NCBI GenBank assembly: GCA_037176725.1
Contig: JAZBRS010000013.1
Coordinates: forward strand, 10,729,001 to 10,793,000
DNA: 64,000 nt
Reading direction: 5' to 3'
From: Posidonia oceanica
Taxonomy: Eukaryota > Streptophyta > Magnoliopsida > Alismatales > Posidoniaceae
Position 1 is the stretch's first letter; every line of letters begins with the position of its first letter. Position numbers and translations under genes: made by a program. The notes beneath the pieces were generated by a model. The model saw only the letters and a list, made by a program, of their open reading frames with translations, had not been told where the DNA came from and ran no database searches. Of the stretch, positions 11,506 through 21,227 are shown in pieces.

Positions 11506-11520
11506 TGCAACGAAGACTTA

Positions 11521-11955
11521 GACTCCGTTTAGAATCTCCTAAATGTAGAAGTAAGATTCTAAGATTTTTCCAGAAGCTGACTTTTGAGAGTTTTTGTAGA
11601 AGTTAGATTTTAAGTTACCTTCAAAAATCTTGTTTGGTAAATAAATATCTATTGGTAGAAGTTAGATTCTACCAACAGTTAAATTACATATCTCTCCCTT
11701 TCTCTCATCACAGATATAATAATTACAAAAATAATAAGGTAAGTATTATAATTACATACTTTATTTATCTAGCTTTTACTAGAAGTTTCCTCCAACCAGT
11801 TTCTGGAAAACCATGAATTTACACATAGTTTCCTTCATCCAGAAGTTGAGAGAGTTATACCCTGTTTAGAACTATTTTTGTGGTTTTTCATGATTTACTA
11901 GAAGTTAACTACCCAAAAGCTATCCAGAAGCAGTTCCAAATAGAATCCAGAAAGG
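11521..11955. mobile_element. Possible MITE with imperfect inverted ends
   Basis: The left end (CTCCGTTTAGAATCTCCT) and the inverted right end (ATTCTATTTGGAACTGCTTCT) resemble each other, and internal pieces repeat AGAAGTTAGATT in both halves. It encodes nothing. A target duplication could not be identified, so the class is open (hAT or PIF). Confidence 0.35.
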
Positions 11956-12060
11956 CCTATACTCAGCATAATGTTTTTCTCTCCGTATGCTTGGATGATG
12001 TTCTGAAATCGTCTGGATGATGTTTTGAAATTTTAAGACGAATGTTAGCTAATCTCAGGA

Positions 12061-12146
12061 TGTTATTATTTTGATTGTATGGCCTTTTGTTATTATATAT
12101 GGCCTTTTGTTATTATTTTGATTATATGGCCTTTTGTTATATATGA
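12061..12146 (+). repeat. Short tandem repeat, ATGGCCTTTTGTTAT x3
   Basis: Three copies of the motif TATGGCCTTTTGTTAT are spaced irregularly between 12078 and 12142, with TTATTTTGATTATATGG between them. This is a microsatellite-like expansion in AT-rich DNA. Confidence 0.7.
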
Positions 12147-12777
12147 TTCTTAATTACCGATTTTTTTTATTTTTAAAACCATGATATCACCAGAACAGTG
12201 GACTTTTCTTCTTCCCCGTTAACTATCTGTGGGATTTCCCCGGCGGATAAATACACAGCAGACAAATCCACCGGACAGCCTGTCAAAAATTCATCGAGCT
12301 CATTCAAGATCTGACGGCTGACATGTGGTCTCCACAAGCAATCTTCACGAATAATCGACTCACATAGTCAACTTATTGGGTCAAAGAAATCTTGTCTTAG
12401 GAGTTGGGATATACACGTCTCATGATCACCTTTCTCGTTTTCCACAAGTCAATGCCAGGCTTTTTACATCGTTATGATTATTATTACGGAAACAAGCTTT
12501 TAATCAAACCTACTATTTACTTCATTGCAGACAACAAAGACGGAACAATAGTGACTGTATGTTCATGTTCACTATTTTGGGGTTCGTGCAAGGCTTGATT
12601 TTATGTCACCCTTTCATTCTATGATCATTTTCCGGATGTTGGTAGTTTTGCAACACAATCTTGTCCAAGACAAATACTGGTCAAAGGGAGCGTTTGTTCG
12701 TTGAGCAACTACTCCCGCTCCTTCAGCTTCAGTTCTAGTTACATTTCTCAAATAAATGCTGACATCTGAGAGCACCG
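12147..12777. other. Intergenic, possible upstream region of the 12778 ORF
   Basis: No exon, RNA gene or element was recognised. The composition becomes more GC-rich from about 12200. ACTATAAATAAC at 12801-12812 looks like a TATA element but lies inside the ORF that follows, so either the ORF starts further downstream or the box is fortuitous. Confidence 0.4.
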
Positions 12778-13281
12778 TTGAATTTTTTTTTTACTCCTGA
12801 TACTATAAATAACATTGTATTTGAGGAACAGACGTGGATTGCTCTTACGTCTTTCATCCTCGTTCTCTATAAACTCCTCCCCCACAACCTCTCCTTCTTC
12901 TCTCTCTGCCACTACCTCCTCCTCCACGCCCTCGTCTTCCTCCTCTGCCTTTTCCTCTCCGTCATCATATCCCTCATTAAATCCTTTCACATCTCCCCTG
13001 ACCTTCCTCCGCCATCGCATGACGAACCCAACAACGATGGAACGGTCTCGATCGCCTGTGCTCTCTCTGACATGCTCGCCGCCATGGTGAGAGTCCCCAT
13101 CTGGTCCCGCAAGTACGAGCTCATCCATAACCTAGCCGACCGCCTCATCGACGACAACCTTCGATACGAAGAGAACCATCTCGGGGAGGTCTGTCAGGGA
13201 GCTACGAGAGCTACGTTTTGGCAAACACATCCGATAAGGAGAGCTGGTTACTGTAGTATCTACAATGAAGAGCAATTATAG
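12778..13281 (+). CDS. Unidentified small membrane-protein-like ORF
   Basis: The frame gives 167 residues. Residues 20-70 form two strongly hydrophobic segments (ALTSFILVLYKLL and LLLHALVFLLCLFLSVIISL), so membrane insertion is likely. The remainder is soluble, with PPPSHDEPNNDG and a charged segment SRKYELIHNLADRLIDDN at 111-128 that looks like a folded helical unit. Codons in this part are GC-rich at the third position, unlike the surrounding AT-rich DNA, which argues for real coding sequence. The last 30 residues look less protein-like and may be out of frame or an unspliced intron. An in-frame start further on (near 12840) is possible, because a TATA-like sequence lies at 12803. I cannot name a family. 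Confidence 0.4.
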   Translation: MNFFFTPDTINNIVFEEQTWIALTSFILVLYKLLPHNLSFFSLCHYLLLHALVFLLCLFLSVIISLIKSFHISPDLPPPSHDEPNNDGTVSIACALSDMLAAMVRVPIWSRKYELIHNLADRLIDDNLRYEENHLGEVCQGATRATFWQTHPIRRAGYCSIYNEEQL

Positions 13282-16059
13282 TTATGGTTTCCATGATTTG
13301 GGAACTGGAGGGCATCTCTAAACAAACGTAATGAAAGTCTCTTGCAAACCATCCACTTAACACACTTGCATGAACATGGTAGTATTTAATATTCTGATAA
13401 ATTTAATATAATTATTCAAAAATATAATAAAAACATAGATAAAATAGAACAACAAAAAACCAACATGAAAGGAACTTAATATAAATATATGCAAATGATT
13501 CACACATTAACACACCAAAATTTAAATGATCATATAATGAAAATAGAGTATCAAAATTTACATGTATAAGATATTTTAATGAGATTCTTATCTACAACCA
13601 TCAAATTTTAAGTGTTATTGACACTTTATTTTCTCATGTCACCTTTCAATACAATCAATTTTCTTTGATTGCTTGTTGTATGCTCCATGCTCTAGTTACA
13701 TATATGAGGATAGAGCAGACAAAAAATATAACAATTATAAGGATTGATGACTAATGATCTAAAAGTGATGTTGTAAACAAAAGTCAAAGCTGAAGACAAG
13801 ATAATGAAAATTAAAAGAGATTAATATTAATTTTAATCAACAAATATCTGTTAATAGAACTATTTTCAAATAGGTTTAAGTCCTATCAACTTGTAGTGAG
13901 ATAACACCAAAACCCTAATCATAAGCTTGCATCTATTTACACATTCTTGTCCTTGAAACTAAAACATCAAAGAAATAGATGCAACATAAATTTTTTATTG
14001 ATAACTAAAAGTATGCTACTTTAGCCTTATATTCACACATAATGAAGAATGATTTTGCGTTTATCACGAGTGTAGACAACTTACATAAGTAATCTACAAT
14101 ATGTCAATTAATAATGAAAGGAAAACAAATCACATATTATAATTTCTAAGAATCAACAACTTATTTGCATACATGGACTTCTAATATTAAATGAAACGTG
14201 TCAATAAGTTATATACAAGTCCTACCATTGTCTAGAGATGATAATACTGATATTAGATCAAATATTCAAAAAATATTTATGCTTATGAAGAGATAATATC
14301 TACTGGCAACCAAAATATTTATGAGCATTGTTCGTTCTTCAAGATGCATAGAAATTAAATACAACTAAAAATTCCTAGATGTCATATTTATTAATTAATC
14401 TTGTGGTAAAAGTGATAATTATAAGAATAAAAAGGAAAGAAGAAGGAAAAAATAAATTTTCAAAAAAATCATCACTTGATAATTAGCAATGAAATAGGTT
14501 GACTATTTTTCTATTTTGATTTCTCAAATATCACCTCTATTCAAACTTAAGAATTCAATAGTCAAAGATTTATTATATTTTGGATAAAAAAAATTCAACA
14601 TTTAATATACTCAAAGAGAACATTCTCTTGTTCCTCCATGAGAGGAAGCAAAAAATACTTATATTTTTTCACACTTATATTGAGAAAAGAAGATGCAAGT
14701 TAAGCATAAATCAAAAGGATTCTTCCAATAAAAATTTTATAGAAAGAAAAAAAAGAATTATGAGTTATGGTCAAAAGCAGTGCAACACGTAGTTAAAAAT
14801 AGATTTGGATGTTGGTAGCTAATAAATTTGAGATAAAGAAAGAAACAATACAGGCATTTGGAATGAATCTCTAAACTGTGGACCTCTTTTTTAATCTATA
14901 CTGATGATGTCTAAATATAAATTCAAATGTTGCCTTACGGTTAAATAACATATAAATATTTAGTAGTCTATGTCATTGAAGAGGATCTAATTACAAAAAA
15001 AGTAGAGAACAATCTATATAAAGTGCTAAAAGTGTTAAAATTAATATTTAAGAAAATCTACATTTGTAGTTTTCTCTCTAATTATAATTTGCAAATGTAA
15101 AACATACCACATTAGTCACAAATATATTAAGATCAAGTGAAGAATAAAATGAAAAGGAAAAAAAGAAGGTCTAAAGTTGTGATAGTATAAATTAGGAGGA
15201 CAATACTTTATTTGAGAAATCTAGTCTCTCTCTCTTTGTAGAGATCTGGCGATAGTGGTATTTGGCAAGTGATGGTGATGGTTGCCTTAGGGTGTTACAT
15301 TGTAACGATGGGTGGGTTATATGCTCAAGTTTTGATAAAAAAAAAGCATTTACCTGTGGTGATGACAGTGATGGTCGGCAAGTGCCAAGGGTGATCATCA
15401 AGAAAGAAGAATGAGGATGAGGAGGAAGAGGAGGAAAGAAGAGGCTTACCAACATCTTATATTGACAACATCGATAGTCTTCCACATATCTGAGCTTCTC
15501 ACCTTGACGATTGATCTCTCATTTGTAATCCAACAACAAAGAAAAGCAAAGAATAAAGTCGAAGATGAGAGTAGAATGCAGTGAAAAAGTGAAAGAGAAG
15601 AAAAAAGTTTAGAGAGAAAGAGAAGAAAAAATGTCAATACGGAGAGTTGCTCTAATACACAAAAAGATGTCCCATCACAAAGATTAATGATCATATAAGG
15701 GAAAATTTTATAGAATAGTTTTTATATAAATCCTTTTATTTTTACTTTATTACAAATCAACTCCTCCCTTAAAAAAAAAAATCAAACACCTCTCTATTTC
15801 ACATTTATGTTAAATCCCTTTAACGTCAATTGACCATAAATCAATTGTTCAATTTAAAATCTAACCATGGTTGAAAAGTAACTATGGAGTTTGAAACGAC
15901 CAAGTCACTCTTTTAGACCATATTAGTATTTTAGAAAAGATAGGGAGTATTTCAAGAATACCTGGTAATTTATTTTAAGTATATCATTTCAAAACATTTA
16001 TTTCATAATATAAGGGTAATTTAAAAGGTGATGATAAAGACGTTATTATCATAGACTAA
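13282..16059. other. AT-rich intergenic DNA
   Basis: About 2.8 kb contain no open frame with recognisable content. The frames at 14580 and 15192-15694 are low complexity (Lys/Asn- or Leu/Phe-rich) and not credible. A segment at about 15207-15400 is related to repeats at 23610-23765 and 27830-27860. Confidence 0.55.
15207..15400 (+). repeat. Dispersed repeat related to 23610-23765
   Basis: Shares GTCTCTCTCTCTTTGTAGAGAT and then GGTGATG, GTGGGTTA, CTCAAGTTT and AAGCATTTACCT with the two tandem copies around the hAT element. The family is unidentified. Confidence 0.5.
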
Positions 16060-18180
16060 TGTAGACACCTCAATTTTGTAGTCGATCGTCAGCAGGTTTC
16101 TCCGGAAGAGCGAGCTCGGAAGCAGCGGACCCCATTCCAACCCTATCCCAGACCTAAATCCCACCTAAACACCACCTAAGCCTACCCAAAACCTCAGAAG
16201 CTTACCCAAACCAACCCAGCACCCTAGAAACCTACCCAACACAGCCCATAGCCAAGCCCACAGCCAGAAACCTATCCAAATTTTACTGTTGCGCGTGTTG
16301 GCTACGCGAGTTCCATGCACATTTTTGTCAGTTCCCTAGTGTCAGTTTGAAACGCAGGTTTTCGCACGTCCCATCAGCCGACACGTTGACCTCCCGCTGG
16401 CTCGCACCAACCCAACCTCGTACCTTAGATTGCCACCTACGCATTGCACCCAACCACTCCTTGGCGCACCACCCCATTCACACTCCACCGCCTGCACAAG
16501 CCAGCCCTCTCGCGTTGTCTGGGAACTTGTTCCAGCCGCCTCTTGCACGCGACAGTTAGCTTTTGGCACACCTACGTGTCACTCGACCTCATACCAGCTC
16601 TCCTGCCACACGCCATCGTTGTGCCAGTGTTGGAAACGCCCCTGCACGCAAGGTCGGCATTGGCTCCTCAAAAACTACCCCTCACCAACCATTTGCAACC
16701 CCCTTGGATTTTTCTGAGAATTCCCAAAGCTTCCTTGAGCACAAGAGCCACCCCCCTGAGCCTCCTTAGCAGCCGAGCCTCCAGTCCCAAGCCTCCCGTG
16801 CCCTCTCGCCGCCGTTTCCAAGCCCGCCGTTTGCCGTTGCCTCCCCGACGTCGGGAGTAGAATTCCGGCCTTCCCACAGGTATCTTCCTCAACCTGCAGT
16901 GTAGGAATGGCTCTTCCTTGCTTATCTAGCATTTTTCAGCAATGTTTTGCACGCATTTTATCGTGTTTAAGCTTGCATCCCGGAATTCGGCGATGGGTCG
17001 CCGCCCGCACGAGGCCATCGGCCTGTGAGTGTGTGGCCGGCCCTGTCCCACTTGCCGTGGCTCGCCTGAGGTCCGAGGTGTGCTCCCAAGCCTCCTCCTT
17101 CCCTTCCCGACCGTCTTGGCATGTCCCCACAGTTCCCGGTCGTCTCCACGGCCGGTGACATGCGTGGACGCCGGCCAAGGATGAGTTGGACCTCCAAATT
17201 TGCATGTTTTACTGTCGAGTTGTGTTTGTCTTCGCTCCGGCACCTCACCACGACCCTTCCCGACGCTCCAGTGAGTGCTTTCGAGCTCACGGCCCTCTTC
17301 CATGGCCGACCGAGTTTGAGAGCGTCGACGTTGACAGGGGAGGTCGAGGGAAGGTGCCTACCCTGTTTTCCGGTTGAATTCCTGACTCCTTTTGCTTCCT
17401 CTCACTTCCCTCCAGCCCTCCATGACCCTAGCCTGAATCTCAAAGGTCCTCGGCCCACTCCATGGCCGCCGAAACCCCGAGATGCCGGCGATGAATCATC
17501 GGAGGTGGGGAAGATGAGCCAGACGTCCCACGGGGTGGAATCTTACATGATTCCACTCCTAGATATGTCCCCTTGCTCAATCGAGGATGTCACTTGGCTT
17601 TCGGATAGATTCGAGCCTGCATTTCGAGCGATGAGAGTTCACTGTTAGTAACAGACTGGTGTGCGTACACCCTGCGTGGGTTTAGTGCACGTTTTCATCA
17701 GTTACAGGCAGTGAACAGAGTGCTTTGTTTATTGCTTTGCTTTCGGTTTCTTGTAGCTTGTTGGCCTTGGTCTTGGTCTCCTGGCCTACTTGGTCGAGAT
17801 CCCTCAGTCTCCTAGCATTTACATCTCCTTTCTTCTTTCGGTCTCGCATTGGCTTGCGTTTTCCTCATGCGTTTCTTCTCCCAAGTACTTGCATACTGGT
17901 TTTTACTTCGACATTTCCTTTCCATGTCTTTTGCTTCGTTTTCATGGCATTTGCATGGCAATGAATGTTCACTGTCTGAAATAGCGAACAAAGGCTGTCG
18001 TCATCTGTTCTACCGGTGACTTGTTACGTCGCCACTTGTACCGGCGACTTGATCAGTTGTCACTTATAAGGGCGACGTGAGCTGTCGCCGCTCTGAGTGG
18101 CGACACATGCTAGAGGCCAGACAGTGGACAGAGCCCCTTTTGCCGCCTTGTTCTGTTTACTTGACTCGTTTAAGGAGGGG
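16060..18180 (+). repeat. GC-rich segment beginning like a Ty3/gypsy LTR
   Basis: The block begins TGTAGACACCTCAATTTTG, similar to the starts of Ogre/Tat-like LTRs, and is followed by a C-rich run of ACCTAAACACC and CCCAAACC motifs. The 2.1 kb have a clearly higher GC content than both flanks. Frames overlap on both strands (for example 17121-17648 plus and 16926-17303 minus), and none has a recognisable domain. No end or target duplication was found. Alternatives are an unannotated gene or a gene-derived insertion. Confidence 0.35.
18020..18110. repeat. Alternating GTCGCC/GGCGAC inverted repeats
   Basis: GTCGCC or GGCGAC occurs at 18028, 18043, 18071, 18084 and 18099, alternating in orientation with spacers of 7-9 bases, so several mutually exclusive hairpins could form in RNA or single-stranded DNA. 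Confidence 0.65.
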
Positions 18181-18252
18181 ATTTAAAATAAAGTTAATTA
18201 CTTGATGGTATCCTATACTATCACTACTTTTCACTTTAATATCTTGTACTTT

Positions 18253-19749
18253 AAAACACATCACTTTAATACCTTGAACTTTTATTGTCAATAACTTTGA
18301 TATTTTCATTATTGAGAGTGTGTCTTACAATAATTTTTTGACGAAAATATATTCAAATCAAAGAAGTAAGTGTGGTAGAAGAAAAGTACACGAAGAAACT
18401 TGATGGGGAATTCACAGTCTTCCTTATTCTGCATTCAAGTTTATCCCTTTTTATACACAAGAGTTGAAGCTAACTTGTTATAACAATCTACAGCTTATTT
18501 TGATACAATCTGTTACAACAAACTATTAACCAAGTCATGATTAACAAATTACAGTTATTTTAATATAGTAAAAAAATACTCCTAACATTATATTCCTTAT
18601 TCTTCTCCATTTCTTCTCTATTTCTTCACTTTGGTATCTTAAATTTTCGTAGTCAATCACTCTAATACTTCCAAGAGTGAGAGTAGGTTTTATAATAATT
18701 CATGGACGAAAATACCCCTGACATTATATCTCTTCTTCTTCTCCATTTCTTCCTCATTTTTTATCGCATTTTTTTTATTATATTGAAGTGATTTTTAATA
18801 AGATTAATGATTCGTATTGGAATGTATCTAATATGTGCTTTTCTCAATTGAATAAATGAATAAATTTTATCATGAAGGCAAGGAATGAATGAAATGAATG
18901 AATTTTATGTATTATTTTACTTTATTTTCTTGTGAAGGAAGTTGATAACTTCTACTATCACTAACATTCTAAAAATCAAGTTTTGAATCTAAATCCCTGT
19001 CTTAACACATAAAATTATAAATTTTAATCTCTGTCTTAAACACACACAAATCTAAACTTAAATTGTTGTTTTAACAAACAAGTTTTGAATCTAAATCCTT
19101 AACACAAATTCAAACTTTTGTGTTAAGATAGGGACTTATATTCAAAACTTGTTTATTAAAACAAAATTTAAATTCAGATTTTTGTGTGTTTAAGACAGGG
19201 ATTAAAATTCTAAAGTTTATGTGTTAAGATAGAGATTTAGATTCAAAACTTGATTGTTGGAATATTAATAATGGTAGAAATTATCAACTTTATTCACAAG
19301 AAAATAAAGTAAAACAGTACATAAAATTTATTCGAATCATTCATCGCTTCGTGATAAAATTCATTCATTGATTCAATTGAAAAATACATATATTAGATAT
19401 ATTACAATATCAATCATCAATCTTGCTAAAAATAACTTTAATCTAACAAAAAAAAGTGATAAAAAAGGAGGAAGAAATGGAGAATAAGAAGAGATACATT
19501 AGGAATATTTTCGTCTATGAATTATTGTAAAATCTATTCTCACTTACGGAAATATCAAAGTGATTGACTGCGAAAGTGTAAGGTACCAAAGTTTTAAAAA
19601 TGGGAAAGAAAAGAAGAAAAAATAGAGAAAAATAAGGAATATACTATCAAGGGTATTTTTGTCCAAATATTATTACAAAACACACTTCTATTAATGAAAA
19701 TACTAAAGCGATTCACGGTAAAAATTCAAGATACTAAAGTGATGTGTTT
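18253..19749. mobile_element. Long palindromic (foldback-type) element
   Basis: The two halves are inverted copies around position about 19112. For example AAAACACATCACTTTAAT near 18253 pairs with AAAGTGATGTGTTTAA at 19736, AATTCATGGACGAAAATA near 18697 with TATTTTCGTCTATGAATT near 19508, and CTTTATTTTCTTGTGAAG near 18922 with CTTTATTCACAAGAAAAT near 19292. The centre carries CTTAACACAAA and TTTTGTGTTAAG. The arms hold nested copies of a sub-repeat with ACTTTGGTATCTTAAA-like wording. No transposase frame is present. It resembles non-autonomous foldback elements or MITEs with very long inverted ends. Target duplications were not identified. Confidence 0.7.
18350..18572. mobile_element. Insertion in the left arm of the palindrome
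   Basis: This stretch has no counterpart in the right arm: the arms match up to GACGAAAATAT on one side and resume at ACTCCTAACATTATA. The inserted sequence (GATGGGGAATTCACAG, CCTTTTTATACACAAGAG) looks like an LTR or small element, but I cannot classify it. Confidence 0.5.
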
Positions 19750-19756
19750 AAATAAT

Positions 19757-20219
19757 TAACAAGTGAAATAAAGAAATATTTAAAATATATTTTAAAAATA
19801 AGAAATCAATTTCTAATAAAGTAAAAAGAGACGTCGTATGATTCACGCACTCAAAATCAACTGACGTTATCATCTTCCAAAACAATCGACGACGTCCTTG
19901 TCGTTTTAGGCAGACAAGGGCATCATCATGCCAAAGAAGACTTGTTCTCTTCAAATCTCAGGGTCACAGTTTGACTGAGTAAATTAAATTAAAGAACAAA
20001 GAATATCCCAAAAGCCAGTCTTCTGAATACTTTAACACCAAATCCACACATTTTATACTCCACATAAGTAAAGTCTTTATGCACTACCTTCTTCCAACCA
20101 AACCAAACCCCATTCCCACTCTCACCTCCCAAAGACCAAACACAAGCAGAAAAACATAAATACAGACCAAGTCCACACAAACAAACATACAAAGGAAGAA
20201 GAAAAAGAAGAACAAGAAG
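19757..20219 (+). promoter_or_regulatory. Upstream region of the DUF1645 gene
   Basis: No other gene lies here. TATA-like candidates are TTTTATACTC at 20051-20060 (about 160 bp before the ATG) and CATAAATACA at 20155-20164 (about 60 bp before). The purine-rich AAGAAGAAAAAGAAGAACAAGAAG just before the ATG is typical of a plant 5' UTR. The transcription start cannot be fixed from sequence. Confidence 0.4.
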
Positions 20220-21227
20220 ATGGAAGTGGTGGTGCCAGTGCCAGTGCCAATGGCAGACCACTTCCACTTCGACAGCACCTCCACCCCTCCCTTCGTCAGC
20301 GCCGTCTCCAGCCCCACCGCCCTCACCAGCTTCCCCTTCTGCCACAACTACGCCAGTGCCCCCACCTCCCCTTCCTCCGCCTTCATCCCCTTCGACTGGG
20401 AATCTAAACCGGGCACTCCCAAGTACCACCGAAACAGCTCAGTGACCAGCGAAAGAGGCGACTCCGACTCCGACGACGGCACGGACGTGGACTTCGCGTT
20501 CGAATTCAGAGGCCATGTCGTTCCCGGCGGCGCCAGCGCGGCCACCCCCGACGAGCTTTTCGAGGCCGGCAAGATCCGCCCACTGAAGCTCCCCCCTCGT
20601 CTCCAGCAAGTCTCGTCCAGCCTCAGCACCCCCCCGAAATCCCCCACTTCTGCGATCTCCCGCCTCTTGCGGAGAGGAAAGAAGGAAGAGGAGGAGTTCG
20701 ACCCGTTCGCGAAGGCGATAGAGGAGACCACCCGTGGCCGGGAGCGAGACCGGTGGGTGCGAGGCAGCGAAGGGAGCCGAAAGGCAACAAGGTCTGCGTC
20801 TCCGCTCCGGGCAGTACTCTTCGACTGTGCAGCCCCGAGTTACTCAAGTCGTACCAGCACTATTCCGAAGAGTAGCAGTGGTGGTAGTAGTGGTAAGAAG
20901 TGGAGGTTGAAGGACTTGCTTCTGTTCCGGAGCGCGTCGGAGGGGCGTGCCATGGGTGGTGGGAGCAAGGACATGTTGAGGAAGTATAGGGTGTTGTTGG
21001 AGGAGAGTGGTGGTGGGTCGTCGAGGGGAAGTAGAGGAGGAGGAGGAGGAGGAGGATGGGTGTCGGCGCATGTGAGGCACTCCATGACGAAGAGAGCGGT
21101 GTCGGAGGAGACGAAGAAGAAGACGTTTCTGCCGTACAGGAAGGGGCTGCTTGCGCGCCTTGGGCTCAACCCCGACGTGCATCGGCTCGTCAAAGGGTTC
21201 GGGTCGTTTCTGCATGGGCGATCTTGA
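20220..21227 (+). CDS. DUF1645 family protein
   Basis: The intronless frame encodes 335 residues and appears intact. Family knowledge: DUF1645 (PF07816) proteins are plant-specific, and some rice members have been linked to growth and stress responses; the biochemical role is unknown. Visible landmarks are a Pro/Ser-rich N-terminus with FIPFDWESKPGTPK at 55-68, an acidic Ser/Asp run (GDSDSDDGTDVDFAFEF) at about 80-96, DELFEAGKIRPLKLPPRL at about 110-127 (a family signature), SAISRLLRRGKKEEEEFDPF, then KKWRLKDLLLFRSASEGRA at about 226-244 (second signature), a Gly/Arg-rich linker and FLPYRKGLLARLGLNP near the C-terminus. There is no signal peptide or membrane segment, and the basic stretches suggest a nuclear or cytosolic location. 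Strong third-position GC sets it apart from the flanks. The ATG is the first in frame after a purine-rich leader. Confidence 0.88.
   Translation: MEVVVPVPVPMADHFHFDSTSTPPFVSAVSSPTALTSFPFCHNYASAPTSPSSAFIPFDWESKPGTPKYHRNSSVTSERGDSDSDDGTDVDFAFEFRGHVVPGGASAATPDELFEAGKIRPLKLPPRLQQVSSSLSTPPKSPTSAISRLLRRGKKEEEEFDPFAKAIEETTRGRERDRWVRGSEGSRKATRSASPLRAVLFDCAAPSYSSRTSTIPKSSSGGSSGKKWRLKDLLLFRSASEGRAMGGGSKDMLRKYRVLLEESGGGSSRGSRGGGGGGGWVSAHVRHSMTKRAVSEETKKKTFLPYRKGLLARLGLNPDVHRLVKGFGSFLHGRS

Noticed and set aside
12748..13128. Minus-strand frame of 126 aa rich in Glu/Gly
   Set aside because: It is the shadow of the plus-strand ORF, produced by the reverse reading of Leu/Ser codons.
14580..15694. Several 60-97 aa frames in AT-rich intergenic DNA
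   Set aside because: Amino acid composition follows base composition; no domain, start context or splice support.
16342..17648. Overlapping frames up to 175 aa in the GC-rich block
   Set aside because: High GC lowers stop frequency on all strands; products are Pro/Arg/Ser-rich without domains.
20348..21215. Minus-strand frames of 87-127 aa opposite the DUF1645 gene
   Set aside because: Shadows of the GC-rich plus-strand coding sequence.
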